Below are positions 53,001 to 62,266 of a DNA stretch of 64,000 bases, piece by piece; the stretch's first letter is position 1, and the number at the start of each line of letters is the position of its first letter. Source of the DNA: Acidimicrobiales bacterium (GTDB lineage Bacteria > Actinomycetota > Acidimicrobiia > Acidimicrobiales > AC-9); the NCBI GenBank assembly GCA_036270875.1, contig DATBBR010000050.1, positions 18,405 through 82,404 of the forward strand, given 5' to 3'. Made by a program: the position numbers and the translations under genes. The notes beneath the pieces were generated by a model, which made no database searches, was not told the origin of the DNA, and saw only the letters and a program-made list of their open reading frames with translations.

Positions 53001-55025
53001 GTGTCCGAGGCACGCCGCTTTCAGGTCGTCTCCGATCTCGAGCCCGCCGGTGACCAGCCCGCGGCGGTCGAGGCGCTGAGCCGCGGGGTGCTGGAGGGCG
53101 ACCGGTTTCAGACCCTTCTCGGGATCACGGGGAGCGGCAAGAGCGCGACCATCGCCTGGACGGTCGAGCAGGTCCAGCGGCCGACCCTGGTGATCGCTCC
53201 GAACAAGTCGCTGGCCGCCCAGCTGGCCAACGAGTTTCGGGAGCTCTTCCCGAACAACCGGGTCGAGTACTTCGTGTCTTATTACGACTACTACCAGCCC
53301 GAGGCCTACCTGCCCTCGAGCGACACCTACATCGAGAAGGACTCCTCGATCAACGACGAGGTCGACAGGCTCCGTCACTCCACCACCGCGAGCCTCCTGA
53401 CCCGACGTGACGTCATCGTGGTGGCCTCCGTCTCGTGCATCTACGGCCTGGGCTCGCCGGAGGAGTACGAGCAGCGGATGCTGTTCGTGCGGGCGGGCGA
53501 GGAGCACGACCAGCGGTCCGTCCTCTCCCGCCTGGTCGCCATCAACTACGAGCGCAACGACACCAATCTGGTGCGGGGGAAGTTCAGGGTCCAGGGCGAC
53601 ACCATCGAGGTTCACCCCGCCTACGAGGAGACGGCGATCCGCATCGAGCTGTTCGGCGACGAGATCGAGCGGATCAGCCGGTTCGACCCCCTGACCGGAG
53701 AGCAGCTGGGCGTGCTCGAGGAGCTGGTGGTCTTCCCGGCCACGCACTACGTCGCCGGCGACGAGCGGATGAAGCGGGCCCTCGGCGGCATCGAGGAGGA
53801 GCTGGCCGAGCGGCTGGCCTATTTCGATGGCGCGGGAAAGCTCCTCGAGGCCCAGCGTCTGCGGATGCGCACCCAGTACGACCTGGAGATGCTGGCCGAG
53901 GTGGGCTCGTGCGCCGGCATCGAGAACTACAGCCGTCACATCGACGGCCGCCAGCCGGGGCAGGCGCCGCACACCCTGATCGATTTCTTCCCTGACGACT
54001 ACCTGCTGGTCCTCGACGAGAGCCACGTCACCGTGCCGCAGCTCCACGGGCAGTACGAGGGGGACCGTTCCCGCAAGGACGTTCTCGTGGAGCACGGCTT
54101 CCGCCTGCCCTCGGCCGTCGACAACCGGCCGCTGCGCTTCGACGAGCTGTACGAGCGCATCAACCAGTGCATCTTCATGTCCGCCACCCCTGCGTCCTAC
54201 GAGATCTCACAGTCGGCCCACGTCGTCGAGCAGATCGTCCGGCCCACGGGCCTGGTCGACCCCGAGGTGGTGGTCAAGCCGACCAAGGGGCAGATCGACG
54301 ACCTCATCGAGCAGATCAACCAGACGACCTCTCGGGGTGAACGGGTGCTGGTCACCACCCTCACCAAGAAGATGGCCGAGGACCTGACCGAGTACCTGCT
54401 GGAGATGGGTCTGCGGGTCCGCTACCTGCACTCCAATGTGGATACCATCCAGCGCATCGAGCTCCTCCGGGACCTTCGTCTGGGCGAGTTCGACGTGCTC
54501 GTCGGCATCAACCTCCTGCGCGAGGGTCTGGACCTGCCCGAGGTGTCCCTCGTCGCCATCCTCGATGCCGACAAGGAGGGCTTCCTCCGTAGCGAGACAT
54601 CGCTCATCCAGACCATGGGCCGGGCGGCCCGCAACGTCGAGGGCCAGGTCGTGATGTACGCCGACACCGTCACGGACTCGATGCGGCGGGCGATCTCCGA
54701 GACCCAGCGGCGCCGGGCGCTGCAGCAGGCCTACAACGCGGAGCACGGGATCGACCCCCAGACCATTCGCAAGGCCGTCACCGACATCCTCGCCCAGATC
54801 CGCCCCGACGCCGAGGCGCCCCGACCGGGACGGGACCGCAGGTCGCGACGGCGTGACTCGCCCCGAGGCGATCTGGCCGAGCTGCCCCAGGACGAGTTGA
54901 CCAGGCTGATCCGGACGCTGGAGGAGGAGATGCGTGAGGCCGCCACGGAGCTCCGGTTCGAGTACGCCGCCCGCCTCCGGGACGAGATCGGCGACCTCAA
55001 GAAGGAGCTCCGCCAGGTCGGCTAG
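53001..55025 (+). CDS. uvrB: Excinuclease ABC subunit B
   Basis: Damage-verifying helicase of nucleotide excision repair. 674 residues. Seen: Walker [15 protein letters not shown] (Ser in place of the common first Thr), the beta-hairpin [71 protein letters not shown], and the C-terminal UVR domain ([28 protein letters not shown]) that binds UvrC. GTG at 53001 follows TACGAT (52988-52993) by 7 nt. A GTG at 52971 in a GTGA overlap with coaE would add ten residues, so both routes of initiation may exist. Confidence 0.95.
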   Translation: MSEARRFQVVSDLEPAGDQPAAVEALSRGVLEGDRFQTLLGITGSGKSATIAWTVEQVQRPTLVIAPNKSLAAQLANEFRELFPNNRVEYFVSYYDYYQPEAYLPSSDTYIEKDSSINDEVDRLRHSTTASLLTRRDVIVVASVSCIYGLGSPEEYEQRMLFVRAGEEHDQRSVLSRLVAINYERNDTNLVRGKFRVQGDTIEVHPAYEETAIRIELFGDEIERISRFDPLTGEQLGVLEELVVFPATHYVAGDERMKRALGGIEEELAERLAYFDGAGKLLEAQRLRMRTQYDLEMLAEVGSCAGIENYSRHIDGRQPGQAPHTLIDFFPDDYLLVLDESHVTVPQLHGQYEGDRSRKDVLVEHGFRLPSAVDNRPLRFDELYERINQCIFMSATPASYEISQSAHVVEQIVRPTGLVDPEVVVKPTKGQIDDLIEQINQTTSRGERVLVTTLTKKMAEDLTEYLLEMGLRVRYLHSNVDTIQRIELLRDLRLGEFDVLVGINLLREGLDLPEVSLVAILDADKEGFLRSETSLIQTMGRAARNVEGQVVMYADTVTDSMRRAISETQRRRALQQAYNAEHGIDPQTIRKAVTDILAQIRPDAEAPRPGRDRRSRRRDSPRGDLAELPQDELTRLIRTLEEEMREAATELRFEYAARLRDEIGDLKKELRQVG

Positions 55026-55089
55026 GGCGGGCCCGGGCGCGCCCCCACGATCCGCGGGGAAATCCAGGTCCCGCCAGTATCCTCGATCT

Positions 55090-58000
55090 GTGTCAGACGT
55101 CCTGGTGATCCGCGGTGCCCGCGAGCACAACCTGAGGGACGTCTCCCTGGAGCTTCCCCGCGACCGCCTGATCGTGTTCACGGGGCTCTCCGGGTCGGGG
55201 AAGTCCTCGCTCGCCTTCGACACCATCTACGCCGAAGGCCAGCGGCGGTACGTGGAGTCCCTGTCCGCCTACGCCCGCCAGTTCCTCGGCCAGATGGACA
55301 AGCCGGACGTGGACTTCATCGAGGGTCTGTCGCCCGCCATCTCGATCGACCAGAAGTCCGCGTCCCGCAACCCCAGGTCCACGGTGGGCACGATCACCGA
55401 GATCTACGACTACCTGCGGCTCCTCTACGCCCGGGTCGGACAGCCCCACTGCCCCGTGTGCGGGCGGCCGGTCACCCGCCAGACCCCCCAGCAGATCGTC
55501 GACCGCATCATGGACCTGCCCGACGGCACCCGCTTCCAGGTGCTGGCGCCGGTCGTGCGGGGGCGCAAGGGGGAGTACGAGGGCCTCCTCGACGAGCTGG
55601 CCAAGCAAGGCTTCTCGCGTGTCCGGGTCGACGGCGAGGTGCAGGACCTGGGCGAGCAGCGGGACGTCGGCCGGCTGGCCCGGTACGAGCAGCACACCAT
55701 CGAGGTCGTCGTCGACCGGCTGGTCCGCAGGGATGGGATCGTCCGTCGACTGACCGACTCCCTGGAGACGGCCCTACGGTTGGCTGACGGGGTCGCGGAG
55801 GTGCAGCTGGTCCCCAGGTCGGGCCCCAACGGCACCAACGGCGACGGCGGCGCCGATGCGGGCGGCGGCGACAAGGGGCGCTCGGCGAAGGGCAGACCGC
55901 GTGGCAACGGCACCCGGGCCAGCGCCGCGTCCAAGGGCAGGGGGAAGCAGCGCACCGTGCCGGTCGAGGCGAACGGGGCCGAGGGGGCCGGCGACGAGAT
56001 CCTCACCTTCAGCCAGCACCTGGCGTGCAGCTACGACGGCCTCAGCTTCGACGAGCTGGCGCCCCGCAGCTTCTCGTTCAACTCGCCCTACGGTGCCTGC
56101 CCACACTGCGCCGGCCTGGGCACCCGCTACGAGGTCGACCCCGAGCTCGTCGTGCCCAACCCGGCCCTCAGCCTGGCCGAGGGCGCCATCGCTCCCTGGT
56201 CCGGCAACCGCACCGAGTACTTCCACCGGGTCGTGGCGGCAGTGGCCGATGCCTACGGGTTCTCGATGAAGACGCCGTGGGCCAAGCTCAAGAAGTCCGA
56301 GCAGCGGGTCCTGTTGCAGGGCTCGGGAACGCGTCAGATCCACGTCCGTTACCGCAACCGGTACGGCCGGGTGCGCTCGTACCACACCCACTATGAAGGC
56401 GTGCTGCCCTATCTCCAGCGCCGGCACAGCGAGGCCGAGTCGGACCACGGTCGCGAGATGATCGAAGGCTACATGCGGGAAGTGGCGTGCCACGAGTGTC
56501 ACGGCTCCCGGCTCAAGCCGGAGTCGCTGGCGGTCACCGTGGGCGGCCATAACATCGACGAGCTCTGCAGCCTGTCGATCGCGCGGGCGGCCGAAGCCAT
56601 CGGCGCCCTCGAGCTGTCCGAGCGCGAGCGCATGATCGGCGAGCGCGTCCTTCGTGAGATCCAGGCCCGGGTGCAGTTCCTGCTCGACGTCGGGCTCGAC
56701 TACCTGAGCCTCAACCGGTCCGCCGGGACGCTGGCGGGAGGAGAAGCGCAGCGGATCCGCCTGGCCAGCCAGATCGGCAGCGGCCTGGTCGGGGTCCTGT
56801 ACGTCCTCGATGAGCCCTCGATCGGGCTGCACCAGCGGGACAACCGCAAGCTCATCGACACCCTGCTGCGCCTGCGTGACCTCGGCAACACCGTGATCGT
56901 GGTCGAGCACGACGAGGAGACCATCCGGATCGCCGACCACGTCGTCGACATCGGTCCCGGCGCCGGCGAGCACGGGGGTGAGATCGTCTGCTCCGGGCCG
57001 CTGTCCGAGCTGGAGAAATGCGGGCGATCGCTGACGGGCCGCTACCTCAACGGCGAGCTGTCGATACCCGTGCCCCAGATGCGGCGCGAGCCGGGCGAAG
57101 AGTGGCTGGTCATCAGGGAGGCCCGGGAGCACAACCTGAAGGACATCGACGTCGAGCTTCCCCTGGGCTGCTTCATCACGGTCACCGGGGTCTCAGGCTC
57201 CGGGAAGTCGACCCTCGTGGACGACATCCTCTACCGGGGCCTCATGAAGCGCATCTACTCCTCCAAGGTCGTGCCTGGCCGGCACCGCACCATCGAGGGC
57301 GCCGAGTCCATCGACAAGGTCATCGACGTGGACCAATCGCCGATCGGGCGCACGCCCCGGTCGAACCCGGCCACCTACACCGGGGTGTTCGACGCCATCC
57401 GCAAGCTCTTCAGCCAGACTCAGGAGGCGAGGGTCAGGGGGTACCAGCCCGGGCGGTTCTCGTTCAACGTGGCCGGAGGACGATGCGAGGCGTGCGCCGG
57501 GGACGGGACGATCAAGATCGAGATGCACTTTCTCCCTGACGTGTACGTGCCCTGCGAGGTCTGCAAGGGGGCCCGGTACAACCGCGACACCCTCGACGTC
57601 ACCTTCAAGGGGAAGAACATCGCCGACGTGCTCGATCTGTCGTGCGAGGAGGCGCTCGAGTTCTTCGCCAACCAGCCCGTGATCGCCCGTCACATGCGGA
57701 CACTCGTCGATGTCGGCCTGGGCTACGTCAGGCTGGGCCAGCCGGCCCCGACGCTCTCCGGCGGCGAGGCGCAGCGGGTGAAGCTGTCGACCGAGCTGTC
57801 GAAGCGGTCGACGGGCCACACCATGTACATCCTCGACGAGCCGACGACGGGGCTGCACTTCGACGACGTGCGCAAGCTCCTCGGCGTCCTGAGCCGGCTG
57901 GTGGACCAGGGGAACACCGTGATCGTCATCGAGCACAACCTGGACGTCATCAAGACGGCCGACTGGATCGTCGACCTGGGCCCAGGGGGCGGCGAGGGCG

Positions 58001-58095
58001 GCGGCACCGTCGTCGCCGAGGGCCCCCCCGAGAAGGTCGCCAAGACCCCCGAGAGCTACACCGGTCAGTTCCTGACCAGGGTCCTGGACCACTAG
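55090..58095 (+). CDS. uvrA: Excinuclease ABC subunit A
   Basis: Damage sensor ATPase of nucleotide excision repair. 1001 residues, about 50 more than usual. Seen: first Walker [23 protein letters not shown], first signature [13 protein letters not shown], second Walker [14 protein letters not shown], zinc finger CEACAGDG with [10 protein letters not shown], second signature [12 protein letters not shown] and [12 protein letters not shown]. Residues about 240-304 are a Gly/Arg/Lys-rich low-complexity insert just before FSQHLAC. The first zinc-finger pair there reads CSYD, not CxxC, so that finger is incomplete. GTG at 55090 follows TATCCT (55078-55083) by 6 nt. Confidence 0.95.
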   Translation: MSDVLVIRGAREHNLRDVSLELPRDRLIVFTGLSGSGKSSLAFDTIYAEGQRRYVESLSAYARQFLGQMDKPDVDFIEGLSPAISIDQKSASRNPRSTVGTITEIYDYLRLLYARVGQPHCPVCGRPVTRQTPQQIVDRIMDLPDGTRFQVLAPVVRGRKGEYEGLLDELAKQGFSRVRVDGEVQDLGEQRDVGRLARYEQHTIEVVVDRLVRRDGIVRRLTDSLETALRLADGVAEVQLVPRSGPNGTNGDGGADAGGGDKGRSAKGRPRGNGTRASAASKGRGKQRTVPVEANGAEGAGDEILTFSQHLACSYDGLSFDELAPRSFSFNSPYGACPHCAGLGTRYEVDPELVVPNPALSLAEGAIAPWSGNRTEYFHRVVAAVADAYGFSMKTPWAKLKKSEQRVLLQGSGTRQIHVRYRNRYGRVRSYHTHYEGVLPYLQRRHSEAESDHGREMIEGYMREVACHECHGSRLKPESLAVTVGGHNIDELCSLSIARAAEAIGALELSERERMIGERVLREIQARVQFLLDVGLDYLSLNRSAGTLAGGEAQRIRLASQIGSGLVGVLYVLDEPSIGLHQRDNRKLIDTLLRLRDLGNTVIVVEHDEETIRIADHVVDIGPGAGEHGGEIVCSGPLSELEKCGRSLTGRYLNGELSIPVPQMRREPGEEWLVIREAREHNLKDIDVELPLGCFITVTGVSGSGKSTLVDDILYRGLMKRIYSSKVVPGRHRTIEGAESIDKVIDVDQSPIGRTPRSNPATYTGVFDAIRKLFSQTQEARVRGYQPGRFSFNVAGGRCEACAGDGTIKIEMHFLPDVYVPCEVCKGARYNRDTLDVTFKGKNIADVLDLSCEEALEFFANQPVIARHMRTLVDVGLGYVRLGQPAPTLSGGEAQRVKLSTELSKRSTGHTMYILDEPTTGLHFDDVRKLLGVLSRLVDQGNTVIVIEHNLDVIKTADWIVDLGPGGGEGGGTVVAEGPPEKVAKTPESYTGQFLTRVLDH

Positions 58096-58159
58096 CGCCC
58101 GGCCACGAGTGCGTCCAGGCTATTGGTCGCGTTCCACCTTTGGTCGAAAAGGGGGCTCG

Positions 58160-58510
58160 ATGCGATTGGCAGATGTGGCCGCAGCCGCCCTGGTGACGGG
58201 GACAGTGGCCGCCGCCTGCGGAGGCGGCGGCGGCAGCACCGGCCGGCTCGACAACCCCACGACGTTGGCCTCGGCCATACGGGACTCGGCCCAGCACAAG
58301 CTGGACAGCGGCACCAGCGGCCTGCCGGCAGGTACCAAGGTGACTCAGGTGACCTGCGTCAACACCCGGCGTTCCGACTACACCTGTGACGTCCGCTTCA
58401 GCAGCGGCGGCCCGACCACGAACTCCAACTTCTTCATCAGCGATAGATCCGTGACCGCCACCGTGGCCCCGGGCGGCCGGAGCTACGTGATCACCTCCGG
58501 CGACCTGTAG
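58160..58510 (+). CDS. Small secreted lipoprotein
   Basis: 116 residues. Signal peptide with a lipobox-like VAAAC near residue 20, a Gly-rich linker, then about 90 residues with two Cys (VTCVNTRRSDYTCDVRF) that could form a disulfide and a beta-rich pattern resembling DUF4333-type domains, though I am not sure. AAAAGGGGG lies four bases before the ATG. No partner gene is evident. Confidence 0.65.
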   Translation: MRLADVAAAALVTGTVAAACGGGGGSTGRLDNPTTLASAIRDSAQHKLDSGTSGLPAGTKVTQVTCVNTRRSDYTCDVRFSSGGPTTNSNFFISDRSVTATVAPGGRSYVITSGDL

Positions 58511-58633
58511 CCCTGCGGCCGGGGACAGCGGTCGTGAGTGGGCGAAGTGGCCGGCCGATCGGCGACCGATTTCGACGTAAGGTGAAACACGCCCAAGTGC
58601 GGGAGACGGCACCGAGGCTGGCGAGCCACGGAG

Positions 58634-59746
58634 CTAGACGATCTCGAGCATCCGCTCCAGCGCCACTCGGGCCCAGCGGGCCGTCTCCTCGTCGACGGTG
58701 ATGCGATTGCGCACATCGCCGTCCACGAGTCCCTCGAGCACCCAGGCCAGGTGGGCGTCATCGATGCGGAACATCGTCGAGCACGGGCAGATCAACGGGT
58801 CCAGCGAGACAACCGACAGATCAGGATGCTCGTGGGCCAGGCGCTGGACGAGGTGGATCTCGGTGGCAACCGCGACCGCGGTGCCCGCCGGTACCTCGCC
58901 CACGGCCCGGATGATGAAGTCGGTCGAACCCACCTGGTCCGCCAGCTCCACCACCTCGCGCGCGCACTCGGGATGGGCAATCACCACGCCTTCGGGATGC
59001 TCGGCCCGGAAGGCCTCCACATGTTCGGGTCGGAAGCGCTGATGGACCGAGCAGTGGCCCTTCCACAGGAGGAACGTGGCCTCCTTCACGTCCGGGCCCT
59101 CCAGACCTCCTAGCGGGCGCCGGGGGTTCCACACGCGCATGTCGTCCTCGGTGAAGCCGAGCTGGTGACCCGTGTTGCGCCCCAGGTGCTGGTCGGGGAA
59201 GAAGAGAACCTTGTCGCCCCTGGGCTCGGAGCCGTCGATGCCGAGGGCCCAGGTGAGCACCGCCCGGGCGTTCGAGGACGTGCACACCGCCCCGCCCTGA
59301 CGACCGACGAACGCCTTGAGGGCCGCCGATGAGTTCATGTAGGTGATCGGGACGATCCGCTCCACGTCGGTGACGGTGGCCAGCTCCTCCCAGGCCTCCT
59401 CGACTGACTCGACGTCGGCCATGTCGGCCATCGAGCACCCGGCGTTGAGATCGGGGAGCAACACGGCCTGGTGGGCGCTGGTCAGGATGTCCGCCGACTC
59501 GGCCATGAAATGGACGCCGCAGAAGACGACGAAGTCGGCGTCATGACGGTCGGCGGCCGTGCGGGAGAGGCCGAACGAGTCACCCCGGGCATCGGCCCAC
59601 CGCATCACCTCGTCCCGCTGGTAGTGGTGGCCGAGGACGAGCAATCTCGGCCCGAGGGCGGCCTTGGCCGCCCCGATCCGCCCGGCCAGCTCTTCTGGCG
59701 ACGCGCCCGTATAGCGCTCGGGGAGCGGTGTCTGGAGTCGCAGCAT
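58634..59746 (-). CDS. nadA: Quinolinate synthase
   Basis: Condenses iminoaspartate with dihydroxyacetone phosphate to quinolinate for NAD synthesis, using a [4Fe-4S] cluster. 370 residues. Seen: LVLGHHYQRDEVMRWAD, FCGVHFMAESADIL, LPDLNAGCSMADM, YMNSSAALKAF, FFPDQHLGRN, HPECAREV and CPCSTMFRIDDAHL with a cluster-binding Cys. ATG at 59746 is preceded by GAGAGGGG nine bases upstream. nadB and nadC are not in the window. Confidence 0.93.
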   Translation of the reverse strand: MLRLQTPLPERYTGASPEELAGRIGAAKAALGPRLLVLGHHYQRDEVMRWADARGDSFGLSRTAADRHDADFVVFCGVHFMAESADILTSAHQAVLLPDLNAGCSMADMADVESVEEAWEELATVTDVERIVPITYMNSSAALKAFVGRQGGAVCTSSNARAVLTWALGIDGSEPRGDKVLFFPDQHLGRNTGHQLGFTEDDMRVWNPRRPLGGLEGPDVKEATFLLWKGHCSVHQRFRPEHVEAFRAEHPEGVVIAHPECAREVVELADQVGSTDFIIRAVGEVPAGTAVAVATEIHLVQRLAHEHPDLSVVSLDPLICPCSTMFRIDDAHLAWVLEGLVDGDVRNRITVDEETARWARVALERMLEIV

Positions 59747-59871
59747 CTTGGGAAACCCCTCTCTGGGGAGCGCTCCGATCTCGGCCGGCGGGGACAGCCT
59801 GGTCGCCCATCCGCGGGGTTGTCGGCCTCGGAGCGTGTATGTCGCCGGAGTACCAGGCCGGCGTACACCAG

Positions 59872-59877
59872 AGTGTA
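59872..59877 (-). promoter_or_regulatory. Probable -10 box of nadA
   Basis: TACACT on the minus strand, about 125 bp before the nadA ATG, predicting a long leader. The 171-bp gap between nadA and the FUSC gene holds nothing else I can name. Confidence 0.35.
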
Positions 59878-59918
59878 GGCGGACGACCGGTGATATGGAG
59901 TCTCGTGCCGCCGCCGGG

Positions 59919-62210
59919 TCAGCGGCCGGCCAGCGCCGAGCGCATGGCCTCGACCGCCCTGACGAGGCGCTCGGCCTCGGCAACCACGAGGGACTCGTCC
60001 CGCAGCTCCTCCACGACAGACGAGCGGGCCGTCGCACTGGGCCCGCCTCCCGGCCCGGCCTCACCACTGGGCCCGCCTCCCGGCCCGGCCTCGCCGACTG
60101 ACCGCTCCCTCGCTCGAGCCAACCGCGCCGTCCCTAGGCGCTCCTGGAGGGCGCTCAGGGATTCATGGAGGCGCGGAAGCGGGGCGGGTGGGCGACCGAG
60201 TCGGAGGGCGCCCCCGAGATCGCCGAGGGCGGCGTCGAGGTGCCGGCAGAGCTCGGGCAGGCTCGGAACCGGGTGGCGCCCGGTGAAGGTGCCGAGGTGG
60301 GCCTCGAGGGCGGTCACCGCGCTGTAGACGCGGCGGTTGGCGCCCACCAGGGTCCAGAACTGCTTCACGAGCGCACCACCCCGGGGCTGCTCGCCCAGAA
60401 GACCCTGGAGATCGGCCTCGGCGTTGTCGGCCGCCAGGGCGGCTATTCGGTGTGGCTCCTCCAGACCATCGGTCGTGGGTCCCGGCCAGATGTACCGCCG
60501 CATGACGGCGCAGAAATAGGCCCGGTTCGCCATCACCGCCGCGCCCAGCTCCCGGTGGGCCGTCCCTCGAGAGGAGTCCGGCCAGAGCAGGTAGCTACCG
60601 GCGAGGGCGAGAGCGCCGCCGATGAGGGTGTCGGCAACCCGCCAGCCGGCGAGGGTCCACTGCCCGGGATGCCCGACCTCGGTCAGAAGGATGACGAGGG
60701 GAGTGAAGAAGATCACCCAGAGCCCGTAGTTGTGAGGCTGGAACGAGAAGGCGACGACGGCCACCGGGATCGTCAGCAGCGCCAGCGCCCAGTCACTGGT
60801 CACCGTGGCGGTGATAGCGACAGCCAGCAGGGCGCCGAGGATCGTGCCGCCGACGCGGAGGAGGGCCCGCTGGAGCGTGACGCCGGCGTGGGGCTTCAGG
60901 ATCACGGCGATGGTGAGGGGGACCCAGTACCCCTTGGGCAGGCTCAGGCTGCGGAAGATGATCACGCCGACCGTCGTCGCCGTGGCGTACCGCAGGGCGT
61001 GGCGAAGGGCGACCGAGTCGAGGGTGAGGTTGCTCGTCAGGGCGACCCACCGGCCGAGATGGGCCGGGCGGCGCCCTCCTTCGCGGCGCGTCGGTCCGGT
61101 CGAGGCGATCAGCCGCTGGACGTCATCTCCCACGGAACGCCCGCGCAGGTCCATGGCCAACGACGCGGCGTCAGCGACCCCATCCCGCAGGCGCTGAAAA
61201 GAGTTGCTCACGGGACGCAGCGCTGCCAGCTCGCTGCTGTCGCCGGCGCCCCGCAGCACGCGAGCCGTGAGCGCGTTCACCGCCTCGTCCAGGTCCCCGA
61301 CGGCAGTCTCCGCCCCCGTCACGTCGGGCCGGCTGCCGGCCCGCACGGCATTGCCCACCGAGCGGAGGGTCTGGCTCATCCTCTCGCCCGCCGCCTGCAC
61401 CTGGGTCGCCGTGGCCCCCGGTCGGTTGTCGGCCAGCTCCTCGGCCAGGCCGTCGGCGACGTCGAGCACCACCCCCGCTGCCTCGTTGAGGGCGGCGAGC
61501 ACTCGGCCGGCGAGGCTCTCGCCGTCCCGCCCGAAGCGCGTCGCGCCAACCATCGCATCAGCATCTTTCAGCGCCTCCCGGGCGTGGCGCGAGGCCCGGC
61601 CCACCGCTCCAGCGCGCCGCACCGGCGAGCACGCCTCGGTCACCAGCCTGCCCACAGCCACGTAGCAGCCGGCGACGGCGTTCTGCGCCCCCGCGTACGG
61701 GCGCAGGGGCCACAGGGCCACAGCGAGGACCATCGCCCAGACCCCGCCGACGAGGGAGACCCAGAGCGCCTCGACCCCGCTCAACGCGCCAGGGGGAAAG
61801 CCGAGGCCCAGGATGAAGACGACGGTGACGACGAAGCCGACATTGCCCGCCACCCGGCCGTAGAGGGTCACGATGCCCCCGGCGAAGGCGATGGCCAGCA
61901 TCAGCGGCACAGCGGTGCCCAGGGACCGTGCCGCGGCGATACCAAGGGCGAATGCGGCGGCGTCGGCGACGGCGGCGATGGACATGGCCGCCACCCGGGT
62001 CCGCTCGGGGCCCCCGGAGTCGGCCATTCCCACGTTGAGCCCGCCGAGGGCCGCGGCCGCGCCCACCGTCACCCGGTTGATCCCGAGGCCAATGACCAGA
62101 GGCACGGCGATCGCGGCCGCCACCCGCAGACCCGCGCCGACAGCGGGCCGGCTCGGCTCCACACGGAACAGCGCGCCCCAAAGAAGCCCCCGAGGCTGAC
62201 GCGTCGCCAC
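59919..62210 (-). CDS. FUSC-family inner membrane protein
   Basis: 763 residues. Two membrane blocks (about 25-170 and 400-560), each with several helices, separated and followed by long helical cytoplasmic regions; the second block has LPKGYWVPLTIAVILKP, the FUSC hallmark. Relatives are YccS/YhfK and aromatic acid exporter AaeB, usually linked to efflux; the substrate here is unknown. Near the C terminus a 10-residue unit (GEAGPGGGPS) is repeated twice, encoded by the 30-bp tandem repeat at 60035-60092. GTG at 62210 follows TAGCCT (62220-62225) by 9 nt. Confidence 0.82.
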   Translation of the reverse strand: MATRQPRGLLWGALFRVEPSRPAVGAGLRVAAAIAVPLVIGLGINRVTVGAAAALGGLNVGMADSGGPERTRVAAMSIAAVADAAAFALGIAAARSLGTAVPLMLAIAFAGGIVTLYGRVAGNVGFVVTVVFILGLGFPPGALSGVEALWVSLVGGVWAMVLAVALWPLRPYAGAQNAVAGCYVAVGRLVTEACSPVRRAGAVGRASRHAREALKDADAMVGATRFGRDGESLAGRVLAALNEAAGVVLDVADGLAEELADNRPGATATQVQAAGERMSQTLRSVGNAVRAGSRPDVTGAETAVGDLDEAVNALTARVLRGAGDSSELAALRPVSNSFQRLRDGVADAASLAMDLRGRSVGDDVQRLIASTGPTRREGGRRPAHLGRWVALTSNLTLDSVALRHALRYATATTVGVIIFRSLSLPKGYWVPLTIAVILKPHAGVTLQRALLRVGGTILGALLAVAITATVTSDWALALLTIPVAVVAFSFQPHNYGLWVIFFTPLVILLTEVGHPGQWTLAGWRVADTLIGGALALAGSYLLWPDSSRGTAHRELGAAVMANRAYFCAVMRRYIWPGPTTDGLEEPHRIAALAADNAEADLQGLLGEQPRGGALVKQFWTLVGANRRVYSAVTALEAHLGTFTGRHPVPSLPELCRHLDAALGDLGGALRLGRPPAPLPRLHESLSALQERLGTARLARARERSVGEAGPGGGPSGEAGPGGGPSATARSSVVEELRDESLVVAEAERLVRAVEAMRSALAGR
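60035..60092 (-). repeat. Tandem GC-rich repeat in the FUSC gene
   Basis: Two 28-bp identical segments (60035-60062 and 60065-60092), period 30 bp, encoding GEAGPGGGPS twice. Read on the coding strand, each unit matches the trpC-trpF spacer repeat at 23 of 28 positions without gaps, in the frame giving EAGPGG. Confidence 0.7.
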
Positions 62211-62219
62211 GGCGCCTGG

Positions 62220-62258
62220 AGGCTACAGCGCTGCCGGCTGTGCCGCTGCTCATAGACT
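62220..62258. promoter_or_regulatory. Divergent -10 boxes for the FUSC gene and uvrC
   Basis: TAGCCT on the minus strand (62220-62225) ends 9 nt before the FUSC GTG; TAGACT on the plus strand (62253-62258) ends 8 nt before the uvrC GTG. Only 56 bp separate the two start codons, leaving no room for leaders. Confidence 0.5.
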
Positions 62259-62266
62259 TTGGAGAC

